Of a stretch of DNA of 64,000 nucleotides, positions 41,190 to 50,773 are shown piece by piece. How positions within the stretch are numbered: the first letter of the stretch is position 1; each line of letters starts with the position of its first letter. Where the stretch lies: positions 3,372,758-3,436,757 of the forward strand of contig NZ_LR733844.1 of NCBI RefSeq assembly GCF_902506455.1, in the 5' to 3' direction. The translations under genes and the position numbers were made by a program. The notes below the pieces were generated by a model that was not told where the DNA came from, searched no databases, and saw only the letters and a list, made by a program, of their open reading frames with translations. This stretch comes from Sphingomonas sp. 8AM (GTDB lineage: Bacteria; Pseudomonadota; Alphaproteobacteria; Sphingomonadales; Sphingomonadaceae).

Positions 41190-43310
41190 GTGCTGCCGAC
41201 ATCCCTATCGACTCGAGTCGCTGCTGCCTTCGGTGCCGTTCTGGTGCTGGGATTGGCGTTGCTCGGCGGAGGGCTGGTGCTGGCCCGCGCGATCTATGCG
41301 GAGAATGCGACGCTCGGCCAGCTCACCGCGCTGCTCCAAATGGAGGAGCGGCAGGATCAGGTGCAGCGCCGGTTGCGGCTCGGCATCGGCGAGGTGACGC
41401 GGCTTGCGGAGCAGCGCCAGACGATCGCGGCCCCGCAGTGGGCGACGGTCACGCGCGCGCTGGGTGACTTCCATCACGGCAACGCGCATCTTTCGCCGCG
41501 CCTGTCAGTGCCATCCGATTTGCGCGCTGCGGTGGCGGAGCGGCGCGCCGCGGAGGCCGACTTCGCGTCGCTCAGCCTTCGCCTGCTTCAGGATACGCGT
41601 GACGCGCGGGCCGACATACCGCGGCGGATGCCGGTGTTTCTGGCTGCACTGCGGCGGCTGGAGGCCGCACGCTCCGCGTTGCGCGGGCAGCTGATCGAGC
41701 GGATCAATGTCGAGCTGAAGCGCAGCACCGGCGATCTCGCCACCAATCTGAACCGCGCGCTGATCGGTGCGATTGCTGCCCTGGGTGTGCTGCTGGGATG
41801 TATGGTGTGGCTGCGGCGACGGGTGATCCGCCCGATCGTCGCCATTGCCGAGCGGGTGCGCCAGCTCAGCCACGGCGAGGAGGCCGCGCCCGACGTTCCC
41901 GGCGCAGCACGGAGCGACGAAGTGGGCGACCTTGCGCGCGGCATCGCCGATTATCGCGGCGCGGTGGAAGAACGGCGGCGCGCCGAACGGCGCGTCGAGT
42001 TCCTCGCGCATCATGACATGCTGACCGGACTTCCCAACCGGCTGTTGTTCGAGGAGCGGCTGACGCAGGAATTGCTGCGCGCCCCGCGCACCGGCGAGCG
42101 CGTGGCGGTCTTCGCGATCGACCTCGACGATTTCAAGTCGATCAACGATCGCTTCGGCCACGCCGGCGGTGACGAGGCGTTGCGGACCGCGGCGCAGTTG
42201 CTGAGCGCGTGCGTGCGTGCCAGTGACATGGTCGCGCGGCTGGGCGGCGACGAATTCGCCATCGTCCAGATCGGCGGCGAACAGCCTGCTACCGCCGAGC
42301 TGCTGGTCCAGCGCATCCTGCGCGCGTGCGAGGCGACGGCCGGGGATACGGTGCCGGTGCAGATGAGCATCGGGGTCGCGCTTTCCGGCGTCGAACAGGA
42401 GGGCGAGGAGTTGTACAACCTCGCCGACATGGCGATGTATCGCGCCAAGGCGGAAGGGCGGCACACCGCGCGCTTCTTCGACGACCAGTTCAAGGAAGAA
42501 GTGCGGCTGCGCTGGCGGCTGTCGCGCGATCTGGACGGCGCGGCCGACCGCGGTGAATTGTACCTCGCCTTCCAGCCGATCGCCGATGCCGATACGTTGC
42601 AGGTGATCGGGCAGGAGGCGCTGCTGCGCTGGGCACACCCCGAGCTTGGCGACATTCGGCCGGACCGCTTTATCCCGCTGGCCGAGGCGAGCGGGCGGAT
42701 TGACTCGATCGGGCTATGGATGGCCGATCAGGCGATGGCGGCGGCGAGTCGCTGGCCCGATCACATGACGTTAGCGCTCAACCTGTCGGCGATCCAGTTC
42801 CGTCAGCCCGCGCTGGCGCACGAGCTGCTCGCGCTGGCGCGGCGTCACCGGGTCGCACCGTCACGGCTTGAGTTCGAGGTCACCGAAAGCGCAACCTTGC
42901 TCGACAAGCGCCGGCAACCGGTGCTGACCGTGTTGCGCACCCTGCAGCATCACGGCGCCGCGATCGTCATGGACGATTTCGGTACCGGCTATTCCTCGCT
43001 CGGCAATTTGCGCGATTTCCGGTTCGACAAGCTGAAGGTCGACCGCAGCTTCGTCGCGACGATGCTGGACCATACGCCGTCCGGCTCGATCGTGCGGAGC
43101 ATTGCCGCACTTGGTGCGAGCCTCGGCATTCCGATCGTGGCGGAGGGGGTGGAGGAAGTGGCGCAGCTGGCGCGACTGCGCGAATGGGACATCCCGCAGG
43201 TGCAGGGCTTCCTCATCGGGCGACCGTCGCGCGAGGCGATTCACTGCGCCGACCCGGCGGCGCTGCTGAGCGCGCGCCCGACCGCGCCGCAATGGGTTGC
43301 ACGATCCTGA
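41190..43310 (+). CDS. Membrane GGDEF-EAL protein (cyclic-di-GMP synthase/phosphodiesterase)
   Basis: The 706-residue protein starts with GTG, with GGAGG four bases upstream. It has a signal-anchor helix, a periplasmic helical region to about residue 190, a second membrane helix, and a HAMP-like segment. A GGDEF domain follows with the intact site GGDEF (352-356), then an EAL domain with EALLRW (476-478) and DDFGTGYSSL. Both catalytic signatures are canonical, so it may make and break cyclic-di-GMP depending on signal. The periplasmic part resembles four-helix-bundle sensors. Its cyclic-di-GMP could act on pilus or biofilm functions. Confidence 0.93.
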   Translation: MLPTSLSTRVAAAFGAVLVLGLALLGGGLVLARAIYAENATLGQLTALLQMEERQDQVQRRLRLGIGEVTRLAEQRQTIAAPQWATVTRALGDFHHGNAHLSPRLSVPSDLRAAVAERRAAEADFASLSLRLLQDTRDARADIPRRMPVFLAALRRLEAARSALRGQLIERINVELKRSTGDLATNLNRALIGAIAALGVLLGCMVWLRRRVIRPIVAIAERVRQLSHGEEAAPDVPGAARSDEVGDLARGIADYRGAVEERRRAERRVEFLAHHDMLTGLPNRLLFEERLTQELLRAPRTGERVAVFAIDLDDFKSINDRFGHAGGDEALRTAAQLLSACVRASDMVARLGGDEFAIVQIGGEQPATAELLVQRILRACEATAGDTVPVQMSIGVALSGVEQEGEELYNLADMAMYRAKAEGRHTARFFDDQFKEEVRLRWRLSRDLDGAADRGELYLAFQPIADADTLQVIGQEALLRWAHPELGDIRPDRFIPLAEASGRIDSIGLWMADQAMAAASRWPDHMTLALNLSAIQFRQPALAHELLALARRHRVAPSRLEFEVTESATLLDKRRQPVLTVLRTLQHHGAAIVMDDFGTGYSSLGNLRDFRFDKLKVDRSFVATMLDHTPSGSIVRSIAALGASLGIPIVAEGVEEVAQLARLREWDIPQVQGFLIGRPSREAIHCADPAALLSARPTAPQWVARS

Positions 43311-43417
43311 CGTGACCAGCTGCGGCACGATGCCGCTGCTGCCCGATCGTTCCGGTTGACCCGTGCTTTAACGGGACGCTACCGCTCGTCGGCGCGCTGC
43401 GTTGTGGCGGCCGCCGC

Positions 43418-43455
43418 TTGACACCGGCCACGGGGCGGTGTTGTTAGCGCTATCA
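43418..43455 (+). promoter_or_regulatory. Promoter with LacI-type operator before xylX
   Basis: TTGACA (43418-43423) is followed after exactly 17 bases by TTGTTA (43441-43446), a good vegetative promoter. The 14-mer TGTTAGCGCTATCA (43442-43455) is palindromic except for one pair and covers the -10. It has the GCGC centre typical of LacI-family operators and recalls the xylose operator of Caulobacter. The xylX start is about 20 bases further on. No lacI-type gene is in the window. Confidence 0.75.
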
Positions 43456-43473
43456 AGTAAGAAGGTGGAGGGG

Positions 43474-44610
43474 ATGATGGCGCAGCTACACGACGCGATC
43501 GCGTCGGGCTTGCCGCAGGACTGGCGCTCGGGGCGTTTTGTGGGGCGAGCCGCGACGCCGGCCGGCCCGATCCCGCTGCTGGTGATCGCAGGCGAGGCGT
43601 TTGACATGTCGGCAATCGCGCCGACCGTGTCGATGCTGGTCGAGGGCGATGACCTGTCGGGTGCCGGGGGGCGGTCGCTCGGCGCGCTTGACGAAGCAGG
43701 GCTTGAACTGCTGAGCCCGGTCGATCTGCAATGCGTGAAGGCGTGCGGCGTCACGTTTGCGGTATCGGCGATCGAGCGTGTGATCGAGGAGCGGGCGCGC
43801 GGCGACTGGTCGGCGGCGGCGGAGATTCGCGGACGGCTGGAGGCGCGGATGGGCGGGTCGATCCGCTCGGTGGTGCCGGGCACGCCCGAGGCGGCCGAGC
43901 TGAAGCGTGCGCTGATCGAGGACGGACTTTGGTCGCAATATCTGGAGGTTGCGATCGGTCCTGACGCAGAGGTCTTCACCAAGGCACCGGTGCTGGCCAC
44001 GGTCGGGGCGGGGGCGGAGATCGGTATTCGCTCGGATTCACACTGGAACAATCCCGAGCCCGAGGTCGCGCTGCTGGTGGACAGCCGTGGCGAGGCGATC
44101 GGTGCGACGCTGGGTAACGATGTGAATCTGCGCGATTTCGAGGGGCGGTCGGCGCTGCTGCTCGGCAAGGCGAAGGACAATAATGCGTCCTGCTCGCTGG
44201 GGCCGCTGGTGCGGTTGTTCGATGACGGGTTCACGATTGACGACGTGCGGCATGCCGAAGTGCGGCTGAACATTCACGGCGAGGACGGTTACGACCTCGA
44301 CGGGGTCAGCAACATGGCCGAAATTAGCCGCGATCCGCTCGACCTGGTGCGCCAGACTCTCTCGGAACACCAGTATCCGGACGGCTTCGTGCTGTTCCTG
44401 GGCACGTTGTTCGCGCCGGTGCAGGATCGCGACGAGCCGGGCCGCGGCTTCACGCACAAGGTCGGCGATGTCGTCACGATCGAGAGCGCGAAGCTGGGCC
44501 GGCTCACCAACCGGGTCGTGACGTCGAAGGACGCCGCGCCGTGGACCGACGGGATCGGCGCGCTGTTCCGCAATCTGGCGCAGCGCGGGTTGCTGGAGAC
44601 GGCCAAGTGA
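43474..44610 (+). CDS. xylX: FAH-family 2-keto-3-deoxy-D-xylonate dehydratase
   Basis: The protein is 378 residues from ATG 43474, with a second ATG directly after it; a GGTGGAGGGG ribosome-binding site precedes it. It belongs to the fumarylacetoacetate hydrolase fold, with metal-ligand segment NNPEPEVALLVD and GRSALLLGKAKDNNASCSLGP. Because xylB and a sugar porter follow directly, it is best read as XylX of the Weimberg route, which dehydrates 2-keto-3-deoxy-xylonate to alpha-ketoglutarate semialdehyde. An arabonate or other pentonate branch is possible. First gene of the operon, with the next start overlapping its stop (GTGA). Confidence 0.85.
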   Translation: MMAQLHDAIASGLPQDWRSGRFVGRAATPAGPIPLLVIAGEAFDMSAIAPTVSMLVEGDDLSGAGGRSLGALDEAGLELLSPVDLQCVKACGVTFAVSAIERVIEERARGDWSAAAEIRGRLEARMGGSIRSVVPGTPEAAELKRALIEDGLWSQYLEVAIGPDAEVFTKAPVLATVGAGAEIGIRSDSHWNNPEPEVALLVDSRGEAIGATLGNDVNLRDFEGRSALLLGKAKDNNASCSLGPLVRLFDDGFTIDDVRHAEVRLNIHGEDGYDLDGVSNMAEISRDPLDLVRQTLSEHQYPDGFVLFLGTLFAPVQDRDEPGRGFTHKVGDVVTIESAKLGRLTNRVVTSKDAAPWTDGIGALFRNLAQRGLLETAK

Positions 44611-45359
44611 GCGGTCGCGCGAACTATCCTTCGCTGGCGGGCAAGCGCGTTCTCATCACCGGTGGCGCGACCGGAATCGGTGCCGGGCTGGTCGAGGCGT
44701 TCGCCGCGCAGGGGTCGCATGTCGCGTTCGTCGATGTGGCGGAGGAAGCGGGACAGGCGCTCGCCGAGCGGCTGGGCGCGCAGACGCATTTCCAGCGCTG
44801 CGATCTGACCGATGTCGCGGCGCTGCCGGCGACGATCGGCGCGCTGGTTGAAAAGCTCGGCGGGCTCGACGTGCTCGTCAACAATGCCGCCAACGACGAT
44901 CGCCACACGATCGCCGAGGTCACGCCCGCCTATTGGGACGACCGGATGGCGGTAAACCTGCGGCATCTGTTCTTCGCCGCGCAGGCGGCGGTGCCGCACC
45001 TGAAGGCGGCGGGCGGCGGCGCCATCGTCAATTTCGGGTCGATCAGCTGGCACCTCGGGCTACCCGAGCTGGTGCTCTACCAGACCGCCAAGGCGGCGAT
45101 CGAGGGGATGACGCGCAGCATGGCGCGCGATCTGGGGCGCGACAACATCCGCGTCACCACGATCGTGCCGGGCAACGTGCAGACTCCGCGGCAGGAGAGA
45201 TGGTACACGCCCGAGGGCGAGGCGGAGATCGTCGCGGCGCAATGCCTCGACGGGCGCATCCAGCCCGCCGATGTCGCGGCGCTGGCGCTGTTCCTCGCAT
45301 CGGACGACGCGCGGATGTGCACGGGGCACGAATATTTCGTCGATGCGGGCTGGCGCTGA
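44607..45359 (+). CDS. xylB: D-xylose 1-dehydrogenase (SDR family)
   Basis: The start is GTG 44607, giving 250 residues that begin SGRANYPSLAGKRVLITGG. The protein has the SDR cofactor loop (GGATGIGAG), NNAANDDRH, and catalytic Ser in FGSISWHLGL with Tyr158 and Lys162 (YQTAK). The whole chain, including RWYTPEGEAEIVAAQCLDGRI and the end CTGHEYFVDAGWR, closely follows Caulobacter XylB as I remember it. It oxidises D-xylose to xylonolactone with NAD. Translationally coupled to xylX. Confidence 0.93.
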   Translation: MSGRANYPSLAGKRVLITGGATGIGAGLVEAFAAQGSHVAFVDVAEEAGQALAERLGAQTHFQRCDLTDVAALPATIGALVEKLGGLDVLVNNAANDDRHTIAEVTPAYWDDRMAVNLRHLFFAAQAAVPHLKAAGGGAIVNFGSISWHLGLPELVLYQTAKAAIEGMTRSMARDLGRDNIRVTTIVPGNVQTPRQERWYTPEGEAEIVAAQCLDGRIQPADVAALALFLASDDARMCTGHEYFVDAGWR

Positions 45360-45411
45360 CCGGACCCCGCGGACGCATCGAATCAATAAGTAAAACAAAC
45401 ACAGGAGCGGG

Positions 45412-46866
45412 ATGGGCATGGCGATGGTGATGATGGAGCCGGGCGGACCGGCGGATCGCGACGCCGCGATGGGACAGGTGAACATAGGCTTCATCGCCGC
45501 GATCGTCGCGGTGGCGACGATCGGCGGCTTCATGTTCGGTTACGACTCAGGCGTCATCAACGGCACGCAGAAGGGGCTGGAAAGCGCCTTCGACCTCGGC
45601 AAGCTGGGGATCGGTGTCAATGTCGGCGCGATCCTGATCGGTTCGTCGATCGGCGCGTTCGGCGCGGGGCGGCTGGCCGACCGGATCGGGCGGCGCGGCG
45701 TGATGATGGGCTCGGCGTTCCTGTTCCTCGTCAGCGCGCTGGTCGCGGGCGCGGCGTCGTCGTCGGTGATCTTCATTCTCGCACGGATCGTCGGCGGGCT
45801 GGGCGTCGGCGCGGCGAGCGTCATCTCGCCGGTTTATATCTCCGAGGTGACGCCGGCGGCGATCCGCGGGCGGCTCTCCAGCCTGCAGCAGGTGATGATC
45901 ATCACCGGGCTGACCGGCGCATTCGTCGCCAACTTCGCGCTGGCACGCTACGCTGGCGGGTCGACCGCGAGCTTCTGGTTCGGCTTCACGGCGTGGCGGT
46001 GGATGTTCTGGCTGCAGGCGATCCCGGCGCTGGTGTACCTGATCGCGCTGACCGTGATCCCGGAAAGCCCGCGCTATCTGGTCGCGCGCGGGCGTGACGA
46101 CGAGGCGCACAAGGTGCTGACGCGCTTGTTCGGTACCGCCGAGGCCGATCGCAAGGTCGGTGAGATCCGCGGCAGCCTCGCCGCCGATCATCACCGTCCC
46201 AAGCTGTCGGACCTGAAGGATCGCACCACCGGCAAGATCCGCCCGATCGTCTGGGCGGGGATCGGGCTGGCGGTGTTCCAGCAGCTCGTCGGGATCAACG
46301 TCGTCTTCTATTATGGCGCGACTTTGTGGGAGGCGGTCGGCTTCTCCGAGGATTATGCGTTGCAGACCAACATCCTGTCGGGTGTGCTGTCGATCGCGGC
46401 GTGCGTGTTCACGATCTTCACCGTCGACCGGATCGGGCGCAAGCCGCTGCTGCTGATCGGATCGGCGGGCATGGCGGTGACGCTGGCGGTGGTCGCCTGG
46501 GCGTTCTCGACCGCGGTCACCGATGCGGCGGGCGCGGTGAGCCTGCCGGGTAACAACGGCGTGATCGCGCTGGTCGCGGCGAACCTGTACGTGATCTTCT
46601 TCAACGCCAGCTGGGGCCCGGTGATGTGGGTGATGCTGGGCGAGATGTTCCCGAACCAGATCCGTGGTTCGGGGCTGGCGGTCGCCGGCTTCGCGCAGTG
46701 GATCGCCAATGCGGCGATCTCGGTGAGCTTCCCGGCGCTGGCGGTCTCGCCGGGGCTGGCGGTGACCTATACCGGCTATGCGGTGTTCGCGGCGATCTCG
46801 TTCTTCTTCGTGCGCAAGATGGTGCACGAGACTCGCGGGCGCGAGCTGGAGGATATGCAGGGGTGA
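45412..46866 (+). CDS. MFS sugar porter, probable xylose/proton symporter
   Basis: The 484-residue inner-membrane protein has twelve predicted helices and the sugar-porter signatures: GYDSGVINGT in helix 1, GRLADRIGRR after helix 2, RIVGGLGVGAASVISPVYISE, PESPRYLVARGR at the end of helix 6 and QQLVGINVVFYYG in helix 7. It is close to the XylE/GalP group. Following xylX-xylB by 52 bases under one promoter, D-xylose is the likely substrate. A GGAG ribosome-binding site lies just before ATG 45412; a later in-frame ATG at the helix-1 boundary is possible. Confidence 0.92.
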   Translation: MGMAMVMMEPGGPADRDAAMGQVNIGFIAAIVAVATIGGFMFGYDSGVINGTQKGLESAFDLGKLGIGVNVGAILIGSSIGAFGAGRLADRIGRRGVMMGSAFLFLVSALVAGAASSSVIFILARIVGGLGVGAASVISPVYISEVTPAAIRGRLSSLQQVMIITGLTGAFVANFALARYAGGSTASFWFGFTAWRWMFWLQAIPALVYLIALTVIPESPRYLVARGRDDEAHKVLTRLFGTAEADRKVGEIRGSLAADHHRPKLSDLKDRTTGKIRPIVWAGIGLAVFQQLVGINVVFYYGATLWEAVGFSEDYALQTNILSGVLSIAACVFTIFTVDRIGRKPLLLIGSAGMAVTLAVVAWAFSTAVTDAAGAVSLPGNNGVIALVAANLYVIFFNASWGPVMWVMLGEMFPNQIRGSGLAVAGFAQWIANAAISVSFPALAVSPGLAVTYTGYAVFAAISFFFVRKMVHETRGRELEDMQG

Positions 46867-46887
46867 GGTTGCGCTCCTTGCGGTGAC

Positions 46888-46927
46888 AAAGAGGCGGGCG
46901 GTCGCTGATGCGGCCGCCTTCTTTTTA
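46888..46927 (+). terminator. Rho-independent terminator after the xylose operon
   Basis: A GC stem (GAGGCGGgC paired with GCGGCCGCCTTC, with a loop of about ten bases) is followed by CTTTTTAT. It starts 21 bases after the transporter stop, as expected for the end of the xyl operon. Confidence 0.8.
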
Positions 46928-46934
46928 TGGGTTT

Positions 46935-47011
46935 CGTCATTGCGAGCGTAGCGAAGCAATCCAGGGCGTCCTGGTCCAACACTGGATTGCTTCGCTGCGC
47001 TCGCAATGACG
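46935..47011. repeat. Palindromic intergenic repeat, type A
   Basis: Copy of the CGTCATTGCGAGCG element, directly after the xylose terminator. Its loop (GGCGTCCTGGTCC) is the reverse-orientation version of the loop in the copies at 36147 and 52005. Confidence 0.93.
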
Positions 47012-47045
47012 ATGAAGGCTACGGCTCGCCGCCGTTTCGGAGAAG

Positions 47046-47077
47046 AAGCGGGGCCCCGGATCAAGTCCGGGGCGACG
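47046..47077. repeat. Single half of a type B palindromic repeat
   Basis: Only the right half (AAGCGGGGCCCCGGATCAAG and on to GGGGCGACG) of the type B element is present, 10 bases before the stop of the aminopeptidase gene. No left half is found nearby. Confidence 0.75.
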
Positions 47078-47086
47078 AGAGGCTGA

Positions 47087-49714
47087 TCAGCCCGCCTTGG
47101 TCAGCACCGCTTCGATCTCCGCGCCCTTGGCGGCCTTGAGCGCGACGCACTGGTTGATCGCGTCGAGCGTCTGGCCGAGTTCGAGCGCGCCGCCGCCGAG
47201 CACTGCCAGCTTGGGGCGGAACAGCGCCTCGACCGCGGCGGCCTTATCGGCGCTGCAATAGCCCGCGAACGACAACGGCAGGCGCGGGCGGCTGAAGGCG
47301 GGGATGGTGCCGGCGATCGCGTCGAAATTCTGCTGCAGGCGCGCGAACACCGCGTCGCGTCCGGCCGGGCGAACGGGCAGGGTGCGCAGGATCGCGACGC
47401 GCTCGCTCGATTGCAGTGCCTGATCCCCGGTCAGCGCCAGCGCGCGGGTGACAGCCGCGGGGGTGTCGGCCGCACCCAGCGCGCGCACCGCCTGCTGGCG
47501 GAACAGCGGATCGGTGCTGCCGATCAGCGCGGCGCGCAGCTTGTCCATGAACGGCACGCCGAGTTCCTGCACCGCCGCGACGAACGCGACCGCGCGATAG
47601 CTCGGGTCAAGCGCCTGCGCGTCGCCGACGAGGGACGCCTGTGCGGCGGTGGTGAGCTGCCGGCGCACCTCGGCGTCTTTCGCAACGAAGGCGGCATAGG
47701 AAACGAGCGACTGGCGCAACTGGCTCTGCCCGGTTTCCTCGCCGGCATAGGCGCCGGTGGTCAGCTTGAGCGCGCCGAGGCTGCGCAGGCGTGGGAGCGA
47801 CAATTCGCCGGCCAGGCGACGCAGCCCCGCGTCGGCGGCGGGGGTGAGGCCGAAGCGCTCGACGCCGTCGATCGCCGAGGGAAGCAGCAAGGTCGCCGAG
47901 CGCTCGCGATGGTCGGCGAGGATGCGCGCGCTCGACACGACGCGCGCGAAGCCGGCGTTGCCGGCGGCAAAGTCCGCCCACAGGCTGTCGGCGGCGGCCA
48001 TCGCCTCACGCGCGGGCAGTGCGGCAGCGCCTGCCATCAGCGTCTGCCACCCGGCATCGTCAAGGCTGTAGCGCCAATAGCCCGCGCCATCGGCGTTGGG
48101 GACCGCCAGGCCGCTGCCCTTGAGCGCGAGCGTGCCGGTGGCGCCGGTCAGGAGGGTGCAGCTGCGCACCTCGCCTTGCCTAGCGCAGACCGGCACGTTC
48201 CACGTCTGCGGTGCGACCGCGGCGACGCCGATCGGGCGATAGCGTGCCTGTGCGACGCGCCAGCCGGTGCCGTCCTGCCGGATGCTGATGACCGGCACGC
48301 CGGTCTGCTCGACGAAGCTGCGGAACACCGGAACGACGCCGGCGTCGCCCGAGCCCTTGGCCATCGAGGCGAAGAAGTCGTTGGCGTCGGCATTGCCGTA
48401 GCGGAAGCGGTTGAGGTGATATTGCACGCCGCGGCGGAAGCGATCGGGGCCGAGATAGCGTTCGACCATCGTCAGCACCTGACCGCCCTTCTGATAGGTG
48501 ATCGAGTCGAAGGCGCTGGAGACTTCGTCGCTGCGCTTGATCTCCTGCCGGATCGGACGGCCGACCGACTGGCTGTCGGTGTCCATCGCCGCCAACGCTT
48601 CGGCGAGCTGGCCGACCTCGGTGCCGAGCCCCGGTTGCCACAATTCGCCGACGCGATTGCCGGCCCATTCGGCGAAGCTCTCGTTGAGCCAGATGTCGGT
48701 CCACCACGTCGGGGTGACGAGATCGCCGAACCATTGGTGTGCGAGTTCGTGCGCGACGACCATGCCGAAGTCGCTGCGCTGCCGTGCCGGGGCGTCCGGC
48801 GACAGCAACAGCAACGTGTCGTTGTAGGTGACGAGCCCGGCATTCTCCATCGCGCCGCTCATCACCGGCGAGGCGATCTGGTCGAGCTTCTCGAACGGAT
48901 AGGCGATGCCGAAATAGTCCTCGTGGAGCGCGAGGATCTTCGGCCCTTCGCTTGCGGCGAGTTGCAGGCGGGCTGTCTGCCCCTTGGTGGCGATCGCGCT
49001 GTAGGGGAGCGCGGTCTTGCGGACCGCATTGGCGGGCGCGTTGCCGGGGACGACGTCGAACGCGCCGACGGCGAGCGCGACCAGATAGGTCGGGAGCGGC
49101 TTTGATGCCGCGAATTTATGGACGGTCAGCCCGCCGCCGGCGGTGCCGTGCGCGACCTCGGGGGTGTTGGCGAAGACCTTCTGCGCGGTCGGCGCGGTGA
49201 TCGTCAGCGTGAACGGCGTCTTGAAGCCGGGCTCGTCGAAGGACGGGAACATGCGGCGTGCGTCGATCGGCTCGAACTGCGTCCAGGCGTACCATTCGTC
49301 GCCGACCCTGGCGCGGTACAGCCCCTCGCCGCCGGTCATGAACGGCGCGTCATAGTCGAAGGCCAGCGTGACGCGGCCGGCGGGCAGTTCGCCGTCGAAG
49401 TCGAGGCGTGCGACGCCCGAGGCATCGACCTGCGTGTAGCGCGCGGTCAACGTGCGCTTGCCGGCGGTGGCGGTGACGCGGGTGACGGCCAGGTCGTTCC
49501 CGTGCAGGTAGAGCGAGCGCGTGGCGCGCGCGACCTGCGTGTCGATCTCGGTGTGGCCGGTAAAGCGTGCTTGCGTCGGGTCGATAGTCAGCGCGAGGCG
49601 ATAGGCGGTCGGGCGCGCGGCATCGGTGAGGCGGCCGAGCGGCACCTCGGGCGTCTGGGCGGTAGCGGGCACGGCGAACAGCAACGCCGCGGAGGCGAGC
49701 AGCAAGGTCTTCAT
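47087..49714 (-). CDS. Exported M1-family aminopeptidase
   Basis: The 875-residue protein has a signal peptide (LLLASAALLFAVPATAQ) and the full M1 layout. There is an N-terminal beta-saddle, the exopeptidase motif GAMEN, and the zinc site HELAHQWFG (His322, Glu323, His326) with the third ligand Glu in NESFAEW 18 residues on. A Tyr-bearing SITYQKGG and an ERAP1-like helical C-terminal domain complete it. It removes N-terminal residues from peptides in the periplasm. Single gene on the minus strand between repeat clusters. Confidence 0.95.
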   Translation of the reverse strand: MKTLLLASAALLFAVPATAQTPEVPLGRLTDAARPTAYRLALTIDPTQARFTGHTEIDTQVARATRSLYLHGNDLAVTRVTATAGKRTLTARYTQVDASGVARLDFDGELPAGRVTLAFDYDAPFMTGGEGLYRARVGDEWYAWTQFEPIDARRMFPSFDEPGFKTPFTLTITAPTAQKVFANTPEVAHGTAGGGLTVHKFAASKPLPTYLVALAVGAFDVVPGNAPANAVRKTALPYSAIATKGQTARLQLAASEGPKILALHEDYFGIAYPFEKLDQIASPVMSGAMENAGLVTYNDTLLLLSPDAPARQRSDFGMVVAHELAHQWFGDLVTPTWWTDIWLNESFAEWAGNRVGELWQPGLGTEVGQLAEALAAMDTDSQSVGRPIRQEIKRSDEVSSAFDSITYQKGGQVLTMVERYLGPDRFRRGVQYHLNRFRYGNADANDFFASMAKGSGDAGVVPVFRSFVEQTGVPVISIRQDGTGWRVAQARYRPIGVAAVAPQTWNVPVCARQGEVRSCTLLTGATGTLALKGSGLAVPNADGAGYWRYSLDDAGWQTLMAGAAALPAREAMAAADSLWADFAAGNAGFARVVSSARILADHRERSATLLLPSAIDGVERFGLTPAADAGLRRLAGELSLPRLRSLGALKLTTGAYAGEETGQSQLRQSLVSYAAFVAKDAEVRRQLTTAAQASLVGDAQALDPSYRAVAFVAAVQELGVPFMDKLRAALIGSTDPLFRQQAVRALGAADTPAAVTRALALTGDQALQSSERVAILRTLPVRPAGRDAVFARLQQNFDAIAGTIPAFSRPRLPLSFAGYCSADKAAAVEALFRPKLAVLGGGALELGQTLDAINQCVALKAAKGAEIEAVLTKAG

Positions 49715-49841
49715 CGGATCAATCCCCTTCTCGGGGCGGGTCGTAACAGCCGCGACGACCGGAGGGTAGCGGGATGCTGGCGACGATGGCCATTCGGCTG
49801 CTTATGCTTGGGCCCGATTTCCATCGACCGGCTCCCTCGTT

Positions 49842-49923
49842 CGTCGCCCCGGACGTGATCCGGGGCCCCGCTTCTTCGGCAACCGCGGTAAAAGCGGGAT
49901 CCCGGATCACGTCCGGGATGACG
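49842..49923. repeat. Palindromic intergenic repeat, type B
   Basis: Two opposed hairpins, CCCCGGACGTGATCCGGGG and GGGATCCCGGATCACGTCC, joined by a short variable spacer. It fills most of the 243-bp gap between the aminopeptidase start and the kynA stop; nothing else is seen in that gap. Confidence 0.9.
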
Positions 49924-49957
49924 AGAGAAGGCGGGCACCCGGTCGGTTGGATCCGGT

Positions 49958-50773
49958 CTACAGGTGCGTGCGAACCGCCCATAGTTCGGGGAACAGCTCG
50001 ACCTCGAGCATCCGGCGCAGGTACGACACGCCGGCGGTGCCGCCGGTGCCGCGCTTTAGTCCGATCACGCGCTCGACGGTAGTGACGTGGTTGAAGCGCC
50101 AGCGGCGGAAGTAATCCTCGAGGTCGACGAGCTTCTCGGCAAGTTCGTAAAGCGGCCAGTGCGCCTGCGGGTCGCGGTAGACCGTCGCCCAGGCGGCGGT
50201 GATCGCGTCGTTCGGGGCGTGCGGGGTGCGCCAGTCACGTGCGGGGTCGGCGAGCAGCCCGGCGGCGTGGAGGCGGGTGAGCGCGGCGTCGTAGATGCTG
50301 GGCGGGGCGAGGATCGCCTCCAGCCGCGCGAGCGTGACCGGGCGGTGGCGGTGTGGACCGAGCGTCGCGGCGGTACGGTTGCCACAGAGATATTCGATTG
50401 CACGATACTGCCACGACTGGAAGCCTGAGGACTGGCCGAGCGCGTCGCGGAAGGTGGTATAGTCGCTGGGCGTCATCGTGCGCAGCACGTCCCACGCGCC
50501 GTTGAGCTGTTCGAGGATGCGCGACACGCGCGCCAGCAGCTTGAACGCCTCCGGCAGCGCGCCCGACAGGATCGCGTCGCGCGCGCTTTCGAGTTCGTGC
50601 ACCGCCAGCTTCATCCATAATTCGCTGGTCTGGTGCTGGATGATGAACAGCAGTTCGTCGTGCGCGTCGCTGCGTGGGTGCTGCACGTCGAGGACGCGAT
50701 CGAGCGCGAGATAGTCGCCATAGCCCATGCGCTCGGCGAAATTGAGTTCGGCGTCGTGGTGGGTGTCGGTCAT
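49958..50773 (-). CDS. kynA: Tryptophan 2,3-dioxygenase
   Basis: From ATG 50773 the enzyme is 271 residues, normal for bacterial TDO. It opens tryptophan to N-formylkynurenine with a haem iron. Family segments are [34 protein letters not shown] (distal haem-pocket His in this stretch), [14 protein letters not shown], and the haem-binding region [22 protein letters not shown] with the proximal His. Its ATG overlaps the kynU stop (ATGA), so kynU is upstream in the operon. The formamidase (kynB) is not in the window. Confidence 0.95.
   Translation of the reverse strand: MTDTHHDAELNFAERMGYGDYLALDRVLDVQHPRSDAHDELLFIIQHQTSELWMKLAVHELESARDAILSGALPEAFKLLARVSRILEQLNGAWDVLRTMTPSDYTTFRDALGQSSGFQSWQYRAIEYLCGNRTAATLGPHRHRPVTLARLEAILAPPSIYDAALTRLHAAGLLADPARDWRTPHAPNDAITAAWATVYRDPQAHWPLYELAEKLVDLEDYFRRWRFNHVTTVERVIGLKRGTGGTAGVSYLRRMLEVELFPELWAVRTHL

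Noticed and set aside
43474..44610. Calling the FAH-family gene a tyrosine-degradation fumarylacetoacetase
   Set aside because: It is coupled to a xylB-like dehydrogenase and a sugar porter under a LacI-type operator, and no other tyrosine-degradation gene is near.
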